DNA of 64,000 bases from Methylobacterium sp. J-048. Lineage in GTDB: Bacteria; Pseudomonadota; Alphaproteobacteria; Rhizobiales; Beijerinckiaceae. The stretch spans positions 1 through 64,000 of the forward strand of contig NZ_JAKSYL010000157.1 of NCBI RefSeq assembly GCF_022829515.1. The letters are read 5' to 3'. The position numbers and the translations under genes were made by a program. This document shows positions 10,571-19,833 of this stretch, piece after piece (positions within the stretch are counted from its first letter, which is position 1; every line of letters begins with the position of its first letter). The notes below the pieces were generated by a model. That model made no database searches. It saw only the letters and a program-made list of their open reading frames with translations, and was not told where the DNA came from.

Positions 10571-11005
10571 TCAGGCGTGGTGGTGAGGGTGCGCGGCGCG
10601 CAGCATGTCGTTGGTCAGGGCCACGAGCTGGCTCGGCCGATACGGCTTGGGGACGAACACCGATTCGGAGACGGCGTCGGCGGGCGACAGGCAGGCCCGG
10701 CCGCCGGACGTGTAGAGGACCGGCAGATCGGGGCAGACGCTGCGGGCGCGGCGCGCCAGCGCCAGGCCGTTCGTGTTGCGGGCGAGGTCGATATCGGTGA
10801 AGAGCATGTCCACGCTCTCCCGCGCCAGGATCGCCTCGGCCTCCCAGGCATCCGCGGCGGTGAGCACCCGATAACCTTCTTCGAGAAGCGCCTCCGCGGC
10901 CAGCTCGCAGACGGTCGGCTCGTCCTCGACCACGAGGATGGTCGGGGCGGCCGAGTCCAGGGCGGGCATGGACGGGCAGGCGAAGGCGGCGGCGAACGGC
11001 ATCAT
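10571..11005 (-). CDS. Orphan single-domain response regulator (receiver domain)
   Basis: This is a 144-residue stand-alone receiver (CheY-like) protein. After ~20 N-terminal residues comes TILVVEDEP (acidic pocket E27/D28), the phospho-acceptor D71 in LFTDIDL, the switch region YTSGGRA, and the conserved lysine in FVPKPYRPSQL. There is no output domain and no histidine kinase nearby, so it is an orphan. The start ATG at 11005 is doubled (MM). The open frame extends upstream but without receiver-like sequence. The C-terminus ends in a short histidine run. This FixJ/CheY-like type is common in Methylobacterium, but the partner kinase is unknown. Confidence 0.85.
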   Translation of the reverse strand: MMPFAAAFACPSMPALDSAAPTILVVEDEPTVCELAAEALLEEGYRVLTAADAWEAEAILARESVDMLFTDIDLARNTNGLALARRARSVCPDLPVLYTSGGRACLSPADAVSESVFVPKPYRPSQLVALTNDMLRAAHPHHHA

Positions 11006-11212
11006 GACGCAACTCCCACTCACCCGGCGGGGGCGCGGTAGCCCCGCGCCGGATCGAAGGAGCAACGGGCCCCTGCGCTCCGGCGTTCGCGGTGATTGCA
11101 TCGAATTGCTCCGACTTGGTGCATGGGCCGTTAACCCCACCCCGCTGCCGGTGAACGGAGCGTCCGAAATGGTTAACGGTGCGTTACCGGATTGCGGCGG
11201 GAGGGCGGATTC

Positions 11213-11887
11213 GTGAACCGGTCCTGGCAGCTGGGCACCGGCCTGCTCCTCACGGGGCTCGCCGGCTACGTCGATGCGCTGGGCTTCATGCGGCTCGGCG
11301 GGCTCTACACCTCGTTCATGAGCGGAAACACCACGCAGCTCGCGGTGTTCGGCGCCGAGGCCCAGCCGCACCGGATGCTGCTGCCGGCGATCCTGCTGGT
11401 CGCCTTCCTGACCGGCTCGATCCTCGGCAGCGGGCTGGCGATCCTGGTGCCGCAGCGCTGGACCACCCCGGTGGTGCTGGCCTACGAATCGCTGCTGATC
11501 CTCGGCGGTTTGGCTTTGGGACTGGCCTCGCCCGAGCTGGGGCTCGCCGCGTTCTTCGTGGCCGTCGCCATGGGGGCGCAGAACGCCGTGCTGGCGCAGG
11601 TGCAGGGGTTCCGCGCCGGCACCACCTTCGTCACCGGAGCCCTGTTCAGCCTGGGCCAGAAGATCGCCAGGGCGCTCACCCGGACGGGTGACCCGTTCGG
11701 GTGGATCGGCGACGGGCTGGTCTGGTTGTCCCTGCTGCTGGGCGCCCTCCTGGGGGGGCTGGCCTACGAAGCGTTCGCCCTCTACGCCCTGGTCGCGCCG
11801 GCGGCGGTCTCGGGGGTGCTCGCGCTCATCACCGCGGTGCTGGTCCTGCGCGCCGGCCCGCGGGCCAAGAAAGTCGAGTCCCCATGA
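11213..11887 (+). CDS. YoaK/DUF1275 family membrane protein
   Basis: This is an integral membrane protein with about six hydrophobic segments. The family signature GYVDALGFMRLGGLYTSFMSGNTTQ occurs near the N-terminus, and AMGAQNAVLAQVQGFRAGTTFVTGALFSLGQ in the middle half. The GTG at 11213 is chosen because GGGAGGGCGG lies just upstream; a TTG at 11192 would add seven residues. DUF1275 proteins are of unknown function. Its stop overlaps the start of the WD40 gene (ATGA), indicating translational coupling. Confidence 0.88.
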   Translation: MNRSWQLGTGLLLTGLAGYVDALGFMRLGGLYTSFMSGNTTQLAVFGAEAQPHRMLLPAILLVAFLTGSILGSGLAILVPQRWTTPVVLAYESLLILGGLALGLASPELGLAAFFVAVAMGAQNAVLAQVQGFRAGTTFVTGALFSLGQKIARALTRTGDPFGWIGDGLVWLSLLLGALLGGLAYEAFALYALVAPAAVSGVLALITAVLVLRAGPRAKKVESP

Positions 11888-12897
11888 GCGAGTCCGTCAG
11901 CCATCCGTCCCTCACCGACCACGTCGCGCCGCTGGAAGCAGGCGCCCACGTGGTCGCGGCGCATTTCCTGAAGGATTCGCCGGCCCTGGCCCTCGGCGAC
12001 GGTACCGTCGCCCTGGTGCAGAGTGACGACCTCGTGCGCATCGCGGCCCATCCCGACAGCGGGATCCTGGTGGCGGCCGGTAGCCCCGACCGCCTCGTCA
12101 CCGGCGGTGACGACGGCCGCGTCGTCGAGATCCGGGCCGGGGGCGCGACCCAGGAACTCGGTGTCGCCAAGGGTGGCGCCTGGATCGACGCCCTGGCGCT
12201 GCACCCGGACGGCGCCGTCGCCTGGTCGGCGGGGCGCGCGGTCGTGGCCCGGGACACCAAGGGCCGGGAGAAGAGCTTCACCGCCCCGTCCACCGCCCGC
12301 GGCCTTGTCTTCGCCCCGAAGGGCTACCGGCTTGGCGTCGCGCATTACAACGGCGTCAGCCTGTGGTTCCCGAACCTCGAGACCCCCGCAGAGGTCGTGA
12401 CCTGGAAGGGTTCGCATATCGACGTCACGTGGTCGCCGGACGGCCGCTTCGTGGTCTCGACCATGCAGGAGAACGCCCTGCACGGCTGGCGCCTGCAGCC
12501 GGATCGCGGCCACATGCGGATGTCGGGCTATCCCGGCAAGGTCCGGTCGGTGTCGTGGTCGTCGGACGGGCATTGGCTCGCCACAGGCGGCGCCGAGGCG
12601 GCGATCGTCTGGCCGTTCGACTCCAAGGAAGGCCCCACCGGCAAGGCGCCGCGGGAATGCGGCGTCCGGCCGGCCCGGGTCTCGCGGGTGGCGTTCCATC
12701 CGAAAGCGCCGGTCCTGGCGGTCGGCTACGAGGATGGCTGCATCCTGCTGGTGCGCTTCACCGACGCCTCCGAGCTGCTGGTGCGGCGCGCCGTGCAGGG
12801 CAGCGGCATCACCGCGCTGGCCTGGGACGCGCGCGGCAACCGGCTGCTGTTCGGCTGTGGCGACGGCCAAGCCGGACTGCTGACCCTGCCGGCCTGA
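11884..12897 (+). CDS. WD40 repeat beta-propeller protein
   Basis: This is a 337-residue protein with about seven WD-type blades. Examples are VRIAAHPDSGILVAAGSPDRLVTGGDDG, IDVTWSPDGRFVVSTMQENALHGW, VRSVSWSSDGHWLATGGAEAAIVW, VAFHPKAPVLAVGYEDGCI and ITALAWDARGNRLLFGCGDGQAG. It has no signal peptide, so it is predicted to be cytoplasmic and to act as a protein-interaction scaffold. The ATG at 11884 overlaps the upstream DUF1275 stop. Alphaproteobacterial homologues are usually annotated only as WD40 proteins; the partner is unknown. Confidence 0.88.
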   Translation: MSESVSHPSLTDHVAPLEAGAHVVAAHFLKDSPALALGDGTVALVQSDDLVRIAAHPDSGILVAAGSPDRLVTGGDDGRVVEIRAGGATQELGVAKGGAWIDALALHPDGAVAWSAGRAVVARDTKGREKSFTAPSTARGLVFAPKGYRLGVAHYNGVSLWFPNLETPAEVVTWKGSHIDVTWSPDGRFVVSTMQENALHGWRLQPDRGHMRMSGYPGKVRSVSWSSDGHWLATGGAEAAIVWPFDSKEGPTGKAPRECGVRPARVSRVAFHPKAPVLAVGYEDGCILLVRFTDASELLVRRAVQGSGITALAWDARGNRLLFGCGDGQAGLLTLPA

Positions 12898-12966
12898 GTT
12901 TTTGTCTCCGGGCGACAGCCATGCTTTGTTTCCGCTTCATCGAGTCGCCCGGCTGGAGGGTTTGAC

Positions 12967-13491
12967 GTGTTCCGCGTGTTCCGCACTTTCGGCCTCGCCC
13001 TCGGCCTGCTCGGCGGCGTGATCGCCGCGCAGGCCCCCGAATTCGCGCAGCAATACGCGCAGCGGATCGGTGGCGCCGTCGACGAGCTGCGCCGGCAGGT
13101 GGCGGTGCTGGAATCCGACGCGCAGGCGACCGGCACCACCCGCGACGGCGCAGTCGACCGGCTGCGCACGAATCCCGATCAGCTCGTCGCCCGGCGGGGC
13201 GAGGCCGCCCAGGCCGACATCGCCCGACTCGCCCGCCTGAGTTCCCAGCAACAGGCCCTGGCCTCGGCCACGAGTCCGCTGGGCAAGGTGGTGGCCATGC
13301 TGCGTGACCCGGACGTGCCGGTGGCGCAGGCCGCCTATCAGGACTTCAGCCCCGCCGTCCCGACCAATGCCGACGGCCTCGCCGCCGGGCTGATCGGGTT
13401 TCTCGCCGCCTGGGGCGGCTGGCGTGTCGTGTCCGATCTCGGCCTGCGCCTGACCCGCCGGCGCCCGCGCGAGACCACCCGCACCGCCTGA
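12967..13491 (+). CDS. DUF2937 family protein
   Basis: This is a 174-residue protein of unknown function. It starts with FRTFGLALGLLGGVIAAQAPEFAQQYAQRIGGAVDELR, the DUF2937 pattern: an N-terminal membrane segment followed by an amphipathic helix. A second hydrophobic stretch near the C-terminus reads GLAAGLIGFLAAWGGWRVV. It probably forms a two-pass inner-membrane protein with a helical periplasmic loop. The GTG start at 12967 has GGAGGG six bases upstream. Confidence 0.82.
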   Translation: MFRVFRTFGLALGLLGGVIAAQAPEFAQQYAQRIGGAVDELRRQVAVLESDAQATGTTRDGAVDRLRTNPDQLVARRGEAAQADIARLARLSSQQQALASATSPLGKVVAMLRDPDVPVAQAAYQDFSPAVPTNADGLAAGLIGFLAAWGGWRVVSDLGLRLTRRRPRETTRTA

Positions 13492-13606
13492 CTCGGTCGC
13501 AAGGCAGTGCGCGGACCCGGGAGTGTTGCCCAGGGTCTACAGCGGCTTGCGCGGGGCTTGCGTATCGAACGTGATCCGGCCACCACGGTCCGGGATAAGG
13601 CGCAAG

Positions 13607-14839
13607 ATGCCGCGCGCGTCGAACTCCACCACGATCGATCCGGCGCTCGACGCCGCCGCCCTGCTGCGGCGCGTCGGCTTCTTCGGCCTGTTCGTCATCC
13701 TGCCGGTGCTGGCGCAGGTCGCCCGCCGCGCCACCGTGATCCTGGCGCCGATCGCCGTGGTGCTGCTGATCATCGCCAGCGCGATCGACCGGCGCCAGCG
13801 TCCGGTGCGCCCGGGCGTGTCGCGGCTGCTCACGGCGCCGGCCTTCCTGGCCGGCATGCTGGTGGTGCTGTGGTCGGTGCTGTCGTTGACCTGGACGCCG
13901 TTCTTCGGGCCGGCGGTCGAGCGTCTGGCCAACCTCGCGGCCACGATCGGGCTGGCGCTGCTCGGCTATTTCGCCCTGCCCGACCGGATGCGCTCGGCCA
14001 ACCTTTATCTGCTGCCGCTCGGGGTCGTGGCCGGGTCTATCGTGGCGATCGTTCTCGGGCTGTTCGGCGCCCATCTGGCGCCCCCCGGCATCGACGACGA
14101 CGGCGCCCTCGACCGCGGCTTGATCCTGCTGATCCTGCTGGTCTGGCCGGCGCTCGCCTGGCTCCGGTCCCGGCGGCGCGACCGCGAGGCTCTGGGGCTC
14201 GCCCTGCTGGTGGCCCTGGCGCTGACGGTTCAGCCGGACGTCACGCAGATCGCCGCCCTGGCCGTGGGGGCGCTGGCCTTCGCGGTGACGAGCTATCGGC
14301 CCAAGCTCGGCGTGATGCTGACCGCGACGATCTCGGCCGCGCTGCTGGCCGTGGCGCCGCTGCTGCCGTTCCTCGCCCGTCCGATCGGCGCCGCCCTGCT
14401 CGGGCCGCTGTCGCCGGCCGCGCTGTCGCTGAAGAGCTGGCAGAAGGTGGTGACCGCCGATCCGGTTCGGCTCATCACCGGCCACGGCTTCGAGACGGCG
14501 CTCCGCGGGCGCCTCGTCGGCCTGCTGCCTCTGAACGCGCCGACCACGGCGCTGTTCGAGTTCTGGTATGAGCTCGGCATCGTCGGCGCGCTCGCCGCCG
14601 CCTTCGCGCTCTACGCCTCGATCCGCCGGGGCGGCCGCGACATTCCGGCCCTGATCCCGGGGGCGATGGGGTGCTTTGCCGCCGCCTTCACGGTGGCGTG
14701 CCTCGGCGTCGGCCTCACGGCGATCTGGTGGCTGAGCATCATCGCCATCGCCATCGTGGTGTTCGTGGCGGTGGAGCGCGGCCAGTTCCGGACCAGCCGC
14801 CCCAAGGTCGCCAAGCTGCACCGGCTGCGGGAGAACTGA
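13607..14839 (+). CDS. Multi-pass membrane protein, O-antigen ligase (WaaL)-like
   Basis: This is a 410-residue protein with about ten transmembrane segments. Its pattern is that of O-antigen ligase or polymerase-like proteins: N-terminal helices, LVVLWSVLSLTWTPFFGPAVERLANLA, a long loop carrying LITGHGFETALRGR (the ligase-type loop), then LFEFWYELGIVGALAAAFAL. Such enzymes transfer polysaccharide to a lipid acceptor in the periplasm. The ATG at 13607 is preferred, with an AAGG-containing stretch upstream; the frame is open back to 13523. No glycosyltransferase neighbours are present, so the substrate cannot be given. Confidence 0.75.
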   Translation: MPRASNSTTIDPALDAAALLRRVGFFGLFVILPVLAQVARRATVILAPIAVVLLIIASAIDRRQRPVRPGVSRLLTAPAFLAGMLVVLWSVLSLTWTPFFGPAVERLANLAATIGLALLGYFALPDRMRSANLYLLPLGVVAGSIVAIVLGLFGAHLAPPGIDDDGALDRGLILLILLVWPALAWLRSRRRDREALGLALLVALALTVQPDVTQIAALAVGALAFAVTSYRPKLGVMLTATISAALLAVAPLLPFLARPIGAALLGPLSPAALSLKSWQKVVTADPVRLITGHGFETALRGRLVGLLPLNAPTTALFEFWYELGIVGALAAAFALYASIRRGGRDIPALIPGAMGCFAAAFTVACLGVGLTAIWWLSIIAIAIVVFVAVERGQFRTSRPKVAKLHRLREN

Positions 14840-14867
14840 GCCTCGTCCTGAAAGTCGGAAGACAGCT

Positions 14868-16265
14868 CTACGCCTTCACCATCAAGCGCAAGGCGCCCCA
14901 GCGGCGGCCATTCACCCGGATCGGCACCGAGACGTTTTTCATCATGTCGAACCGGCTGCCCATGTTGCGCCGGTAGGTCTGGACCAGCACCGGTTTGTCG
15001 CTGGTCATCTGGGCCAGGGAGGTGCGGTCGAGCTGGCGGGTCCTGGCTCGCGAATGGGCTGCGTTCCAGACCGGGTCGTCGGTCGGCGGCTTGGCGAAGG
15101 CGGCGTTGACGGTCGGATAGTAGTTGTTCATGTCGCCGGCGGCACAGGCCACGATCTGCGGCGAAGCGGCGACGATCTCTTCGAAGATCGGTTGCAGGTG
15201 GCGCGTGCAGAAATCGGTATGCCGCGTGAGGTAATGCGGCGGCTCGACGCCGGGCACCGGTCTGTAATCCGTATCGAACAGGGCATCCGCGGTGATCTCG
15301 CCCCGCGCAACTGCGTCTTCGAACAGTCTGGAAACCTGCTCGGCCGTCTGCACGGCGGCGTCCATGAACGGCGTGTCGACGGTCTCGACCCCGGCCTCGG
15401 CCGTGAGCGTGATCATATCCTCGCTCATCGCATGGAGACCGCTCGTCCGTTCGCGCACCGCTTCGAGATCGACGAGCGACGCGCGCGCCTCCCCCTCGAT
15501 CTGGCTGATGTCCTCGCGCACGGTCCGAGACCGGACCTCGTTCTCGGTCACGGCGCGGGTGATGTCTCCCACCCGATCGCGCACCTGGGCCAGATCGCGG
15601 TTGACCTGATCGAGCTGGCCGAGGGCGGTCCCGAACACGCCGGAATCGGAACGTGCGGCCTCGGCCACCGTCGCGGCGTCATGGCTTTCCGTGACCAGAA
15701 GGGCGATCTGCGCGCTCAACGCACTCAAGGTGGCCTCGATCGTGGTGACGGCGTTCGCTGTCTGGAGCGAGAGCGCCTTGACCTCGGCGGCGACGACGGC
15801 GAAGCCCCGGCCGGCATCGCCGGCACGGGCGGCCTCAATGGTCGCATTCAAGGCCAGGAGGTTGGTCTGTCCGGCGATCTTCTTGATGTCGCGGGAGACC
15901 GACGAGACCCGGTCGAGTGAATCCCGCAGGCCGGGCAGCTTGCCTTCGACCTGTCCGATGCTGACCACCAGCCCGTTGATGGTTTCCAAGGCGCTTCTGA
16001 CGGTGCCCCGGCTCTGTTCCATCGCGGCGCTGACCTGGGTCGAGGCTTCCCGCGTCGTCACCGCCGCCTCGGCGATGCGCGCATTGGCTTCCGCCATCGC
16101 CTGGACCGCGCCCGTGACGGCCACCAGCTGGTCCTGCTGCCGTTCGGCGCGCTCCGTCACCTGATCGATGCGGCCCGAAATATCGGCCGATTCGATGCCG
16201 AGGCGGCCGACCCGTTCGGCCATGGCCTGAATCGTGTGCAGCAGGTCGGTCGTCGGCTGGGACAT
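14868..16265 (-). CDS. Soluble methyl-accepting chemotaxis protein with C-terminal sensor domain
   Basis: This is a 465-residue chemoreceptor without any transmembrane segment. The MCP signalling coiled coil lies first (about residues 15-325), with the conserved hairpin tip [20 protein letters not shown] followed by [15 protein letters not shown] separate C-terminal domain (about 330-465) contains [59 protein letters not shown] and [11 protein letters not shown]. This order is reversed relative to classical receptors, so the sensor is probably cytoplasmic. The ATG at 16265 is chosen; the frame is open further upstream. No che genes are nearby. Confidence 0.88.
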   Translation of the reverse strand: MSQPTTDLLHTIQAMAERVGRLGIESADISGRIDQVTERAERQQDQLVAVTGAVQAMAEANARIAEAAVTTREASTQVSAAMEQSRGTVRSALETINGLVVSIGQVEGKLPGLRDSLDRVSSVSRDIKKIAGQTNLLALNATIEAARAGDAGRGFAVVAAEVKALSLQTANAVTTIEATLSALSAQIALLVTESHDAATVAEAARSDSGVFGTALGQLDQVNRDLAQVRDRVGDITRAVTENEVRSRTVREDISQIEGEARASLVDLEAVRERTSGLHAMSEDMITLTAEAGVETVDTPFMDAAVQTAEQVSRLFEDAVARGEITADALFDTDYRPVPGVEPPHYLTRHTDFCTRHLQPIFEEIVAASPQIVACAAGDMNNYYPTVNAAFAKPPTDDPVWNAAHSRARTRQLDRTSLAQMTSDKPVLVQTYRRNMGSRFDMMKNVSVPIRVNGRRWGALRLMVKA

Positions 16266-16697
16266 GTCGGATCCGGCTGGCGCTTGAAGGACCGATGACA
16301 CGGAAGCTGGCTTCGTGCCCGCGTTAGAGCACCTCACAGGACTCCCGGTTCCCGGAAGTTCTCCCTCTGCACGCGACAGTGCCGGGGGAGTTGTGTGAGA
16401 CACTTTTAGCTAGCGACTTTCCAGGATCGGACAAGTGGGGCCGCACAAACTCACAAGCAATTAAGAACGTTGCCACACCAAGAAACCAGAAGCCGCATTT
16501 TGCAAAGCTAATTCAAGATTTAATGATGAATATCGCTCGTCGACGGGGAATATTTATCAGGTCCCGCGCCCCGAAAATCGGCTGACGATTTTCGGAATGC
16601 GAACGATGCACAATCTAATTCTCCGATCATCGCCCAGATTGCAATATCCAAGGCGGTGCTGGAGGAGATGCCGTCCTTGCTCCGGCGCAGCGGCCGT
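16266..16697. other. Intergenic gap with an AT-richer patch and two hairpins
   Basis: This is the longest gap in the first half of the window, between the chemoreceptor and the rRNA methyltransferase (both - strand). Bases ~16390-16625 are visibly richer in A/T than the surroundings. A perfect 10-bp stem with a 5-base loop (CCGAAAATCG / CGATTTTCGG) lies at 16571-16595. A second perfect 10-bp stem (CCGGCGCAGC / GCTGCGCCGG) at 16682-16710 spans the methyltransferase stop. Neither is followed by a T-run on the - strand. No convincing gene is present. Confidence 0.6.
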
Positions 16698-18089
16698 TCA
16701 GCTGCGCCGGGTGATCATGGAGACGTAAAAGCCGTCGGTCCCGGTCCGCAACGGAGTCATCTGTAGGCCGTGAGCGGTCTGGCGCACGGCGGTCGCGAGG
16801 CTCGGCGGTCCGGCCGCCAGCACGGTCTCGGCCGGCACGGCATCGAAGCGGCCGCGCCAGCGCGACAGCAGCCCGGCCACGGCGGCGTCGTTCTCCGCAG
16901 GCAGCAGCGAGCAGGTGATGTAGACGATCCGCCCGCCGGGCCGGATTAGTTTGGCCGCTCGGTCGAGGACCTGGCTCTGCTCGGCGACGCGCAGCGCCAG
17001 GCTGCCCGGCCGCAGCCGCCACTTGGCGTCCGGGTTGCGCCGCCAGGTCCCCGAGCCGGTGCAGGGCGCGTCGACCAGCACCCGGTCGACTGTGCCGTCG
17101 AGATCCTCCAGCACGTCGGCCCGGGCCTTGCCGCTGCGCGGCGTGCGCACCGCGACCTCGGCGCCGGACCGGCGCAGGCGCTCGTGGATCGGTGCGAGCC
17201 GGCGCGGATCGCCGTCGGTGGCGATCAGGCGGGCGCCGTTCCGGGTCTGGGAGGCCAGCGCCAGGGCCTTGCCGCCGCCGCCGGCGCAGAGATCGACGAT
17301 GGTCTCACCCGGTTGCGGGTCGGCCAGCAGGGCGGCGAGCTGCGAGCCCTCGTCCTGGATCTCGTACCAGCCGTCCAGGAACTCGGCCTCGACATGGAGC
17401 GCCGGGCCGCGGCCATCGGCGCCGATCGGGACCCGGACGCCGAGCGGCGCATGCGGGGTCGGGGCGGCCTCGTATCCGGCGAGCGCCGGCATCAGGTCGT
17501 CGCGGCTGCCACGCAGGGCGTTGACCCGGATGTCGAGCGGCGCGCGCCGAGCGAGCGCCTTCAATTCGGGGATCAGCGCGTCGCACAGCGCGGCCTGAAG
17601 CTCGGGTAGCACGAAGGCCGGGGCATCGCCCGCCACCTCGGGCGGGGCCGCGTCCAGCGTCCCCGATTCGAGGCGGGCGCGCTCGTCGTCGCTCAGCGGC
17701 TCGGGGGCGAAGCGCTCGCCCGAGAACAGGGCGGCCACCGAGGCCGCGGCGAGGCCCTGCTGCAGCCGCAGGGAGCCGATCAGCACGGCGCGCGGCGCTT
17801 CCGAGCCCATGATCCAGGCGGCGGAGGCCCGCCGGCGCAGGGCGTCGTAGACCAGGCTGGCGATCCCGGCCCGGTCCCCGGAGCCGGCGAAGCGGTGCGC
17901 GAGGCCCCAATCCTTCAGCGCGTCGGCGGCCGGGCGGCGGCGCTCCGTGATATCGGTCAGGACTTCGATGGCAGCGGAGCAGCGGGCGGCGGGGGTCAGG
18001 GTCCGGATCCTTCTGAATGGGTCGAGGCCGACGCGAAACGGCCACGCTTGGCCCACGATGCCGCCACGGTACGGCCGAGCTTCCAGCAC
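16698..18089 (-). CDS. RsmB/NOP-family RNA (cytosine-C5) methyltransferase
   Basis: This is a SAM-dependent 5-methylcytosine RNA methyltransferase. It has an NusB-like N-terminal helical part (ALKDWGLAHRFAGSGDRAGIASLVYDALR), then the Rossmann core: YEIQDEGSQLAALLADPQPGETIVDLCAGGGGKALAL (motif I), VDAPCTGSGTWRRNPDAKW (motif IV, with a cysteine) and RIVYITCSLLPAEND (motif VI catalytic cysteine). The likely target is 16S rRNA C967 or another RNA. The start is uncertain: the frame opens with GTG at 18089, another GTG is at 18056, and homologues usually begin at TPAARCSAAIEVL. There an AGAAGGA precedes a CTG at 17999. The true N-terminus may therefore be about 30 residues shorter. Confidence 0.88.
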   Translation of the reverse strand: MLEARPYRGGIVGQAWPFRVGLDPFRRIRTLTPAARCSAAIEVLTDITERRRPAADALKDWGLAHRFAGSGDRAGIASLVYDALRRRASAAWIMGSEAPRAVLIGSLRLQQGLAAASVAALFSGERFAPEPLSDDERARLESGTLDAAPPEVAGDAPAFVLPELQAALCDALIPELKALARRAPLDIRVNALRGSRDDLMPALAGYEAAPTPHAPLGVRVPIGADGRGPALHVEAEFLDGWYEIQDEGSQLAALLADPQPGETIVDLCAGGGGKALALASQTRNGARLIATDGDPRRLAPIHERLRRSGAEVAVRTPRSGKARADVLEDLDGTVDRVLVDAPCTGSGTWRRNPDAKWRLRPGSLALRVAEQSQVLDRAAKLIRPGGRIVYITCSLLPAENDAAVAGLLSRWRGRFDAVPAETVLAAGPPSLATAVRQTAHGLQMTPLRTGTDGFYVSMITRRS

Positions 18090-18213
18090 GATCCCGGTTC
18101 AGACCGGATCGTGGGCGGTCCCGCGACACGGGGCCGGCCCGTGTCGTATGGCATCCTCCCGTCGCGGGCCAGTGGGTTCCGCCAAGGGGGCATGCCCGGG
18201 AGTGCCTCAGATC

Positions 18214-18396
18214 ATGTCTTCCGTCGTTCGCGTGGCTCGTTCTCTGACTCTCGCCGGCTTCGCCGCCGCCGCCCTCGCCGCCTGCGCGAGCGCCCCGGCC
18301 GCCCCCGACCTCACCCCACCGCCGCGCCGGCCGCTGGATGCCAAGACGCAGCTCGAATACGGCAACCCGCCCCCGCCGCCGCCCGGCCGCTACTGA
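18214..18396 (+). CDS. Small putative lipoprotein
   Basis: This is a 60-residue protein beginning MSSVVRVARSLTLAGFAAAALAACAS. The LAAC lipobox gives Cys24 or so as the lipidated residue. The mature part is only ~37 residues, very proline-rich (APDLTPPPRRPLDAKTQLEYGNPPPPPPGRY). The pattern is that of small entericidin-like or LptM-type outer-membrane lipoproteins seen in this class, but no family is certain. It is divergent from the upstream methyltransferase gene. Confidence 0.7.
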   Translation: MSSVVRVARSLTLAGFAAAALAACASAPAAPDLTPPPRRPLDAKTQLEYGNPPPPPPGRY

Positions 18397-18417
18397 GGGC
18401 CGGATGCGGGGCGCGGC

Positions 18418-19362
18418 TCAGGCCGCTTCCCGCGCCCGCCGGGCCTCGTAGCCCTTGAGGCCGGCATAGACCCGTTCCAGCGCCGGGAACGCCGCCTCCG
18501 GGACGAGCCGGCGCCCCCTGGCGATCAGGTCGCCGATGACGTGGTCGGCCTCGATCCGGCCGCCATTCTCGATGTCGCGCAGCATCGACGCCGTGAAGGT
18601 CGAGCCCTGAGCCGTGAGTTGCGCCCGGGCCCGCTCGGCGACCACGCCGCGCGGCTCGAACCCGCTCGCCGCCGCGATCGCCGTGCACTCCGTGTGGAGG
18701 GCGGCGATGAAGGCGGCCCCGCCGGGTGCCGCCACGATGTCGCCGACCGCGGCCCGCATCAGGGTCGTCGCGCCCGCGAGGCTCGCGAGGAACACCCACT
18801 TCTCCCACATCTCCAGCAGGATCACGTCGCTGAGGCGGGCCTGGAACTTCAGGCCGCGCATCAACCCGTCGATCGCCTCGATCCGGGGCGACCGCGACCC
18901 GTGCCGTTCGCCGTAGGTGATGCTGCACAGCTCGCTCATGTGCCGGATCGCCCCGTCCGGCGCGAGGGTCGCCGCGATGGCGCAGGATCCGCCGAGGACC
19001 CGCTCCGCGCCGAACCGGGCGTCGAGGGCATCGAGATGGGACAGGCCGTTCAGCAGCGGCAGGATCGCGGTCCCCTCGCTCACCGCGGGCGCCAAATCGG
19101 CCAGAGCGCTGTCGAGGTCGTAGGCCTTGCAGGACAGCACGACGAGATCGAACGCGCCCGCCTGCCCCAGCTTATCGGCCGTGACGGTGGGAGGCGCCGC
19201 AAGGTGAAGATCACCCAGCGGCGAGTGCAGCACGAGCCCGTTCGCCGCCAGTTTCTCGGCCCGCGCCGGCCGGACCAAGAAGGTCACGTCCGCCCCCGAC
19301 TCGGCGAGCCGCGCCCCGTAATAGCCACCGGTCGCCCCGGCTCCGACGATCAGGGTGCGCAT
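18418..19362 (-). CDS. panE: 2-dehydropantoate 2-reductase (PanE/ApbA family)
   Basis: This enzyme family reduces ketopantoate to pantoate with NADPH in pantothenate/CoA synthesis. The 314-residue product begins with the dinucleotide-binding motif LIVGAGATGGYYGARLAE. The conserved DLVVLSCKAYDLDSAL and LPLLNGLSHLDAL segments follow, and a C-terminal helical domain carries the EMWEKWVFLASLAGATTLMRA catalytic-lysine region. The length is normal. Several paralogues can occur per genome, so the physiological substrate is not proven. The following - strand gene is not related. Confidence 0.85.
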   Translation of the reverse strand: MRTLIVGAGATGGYYGARLAESGADVTFLVRPARAEKLAANGLVLHSPLGDLHLAAPPTVTADKLGQAGAFDLVVLSCKAYDLDSALADLAPAVSEGTAILPLLNGLSHLDALDARFGAERVLGGSCAIAATLAPDGAIRHMSELCSITYGERHGSRSPRIEAIDGLMRGLKFQARLSDVILLEMWEKWVFLASLAGATTLMRAAVGDIVAAPGGAAFIAALHTECTAIAAASGFEPRGVVAERARAQLTAQGSTFTASMLRDIENGGRIEADHVIGDLIARGRRLVPEAAFPALERVYAGLKGYEARRAREAA

Positions 19363-19425
19363 TGGGTGTCTCCGGGGCGAGAAAAACGGCGGCGTTCGGT
19401 GTCGTGAGCGCCTCCCGCGATCAAA

Positions 19426-19833
19426 TCAAGATCCGAGAAGACGGTGACGGGCGGTCCACTGCGCCGTTTGAAGCTGCCGAACTAGTCTCGCATCTGCGGT
19501 CAACAGGACGCCGTCCCAACGTTCAGCCGCGGCCACGTAAAGCGCATCGTAGTGGGTACATCCGACAACGCGCGCGGTATTGAGCGCTGCGTCCGCAATC
19601 GCGTGGATCGGACGGAGCTGGACGAGCTTGCCCAGGGCCGCGATCGCGGCCCGCGCATGATCGAGCGTGATTGTGCCTGACCGATAGGCTTTCAGAAGTG
19701 TGTTCCCAACTTCCACAAGAATGTGCTCCGGCGCAATCCGGACATCCTCAGCGAGCAGGACCGTCTCTGCCAAATCGCTCTGTGGCTCCGGCAAGAACCA
19801 CTTTACAGCGACGCAGGCATCAATGACGATCAT
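19426..19833 (-). CDS. VapC-family PIN-domain ribonuclease toxin
   Basis: This is a 135-residue PIN-domain protein. The four acidic active-site residues fit: D5 in MIVIDACVAVKWF, E41 in ILVEVGNTLL, D96 in THYDALYVAAAE and D114 in VLLTADARLV. VapC toxins cleave RNA and are held inactive by a cognate antitoxin. The ATG at 19833 overlaps the stop of the upstream small gene by four bases (ATGA), the usual antitoxin-toxin coupling. The target RNA is unknown. Confidence 0.9.
   Translation of the reverse strand: MIVIDACVAVKWFLPEPQSDLAETVLLAEDVRIAPEHILVEVGNTLLKAYRSGTITLDHARAAIAALGKLVQLRPIHAIADAALNTARVVGCTHYDALYVAAAERWDGVLLTADARLVRQLQTAQWTARHRLLGS

Noticed and set aside
16571-16595. 10-bp perfect hairpin as a terminator for the rRNA methyltransferase gene
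   Set aside because: No T-run follows on the - strand; it is listed only as part of the gap description.
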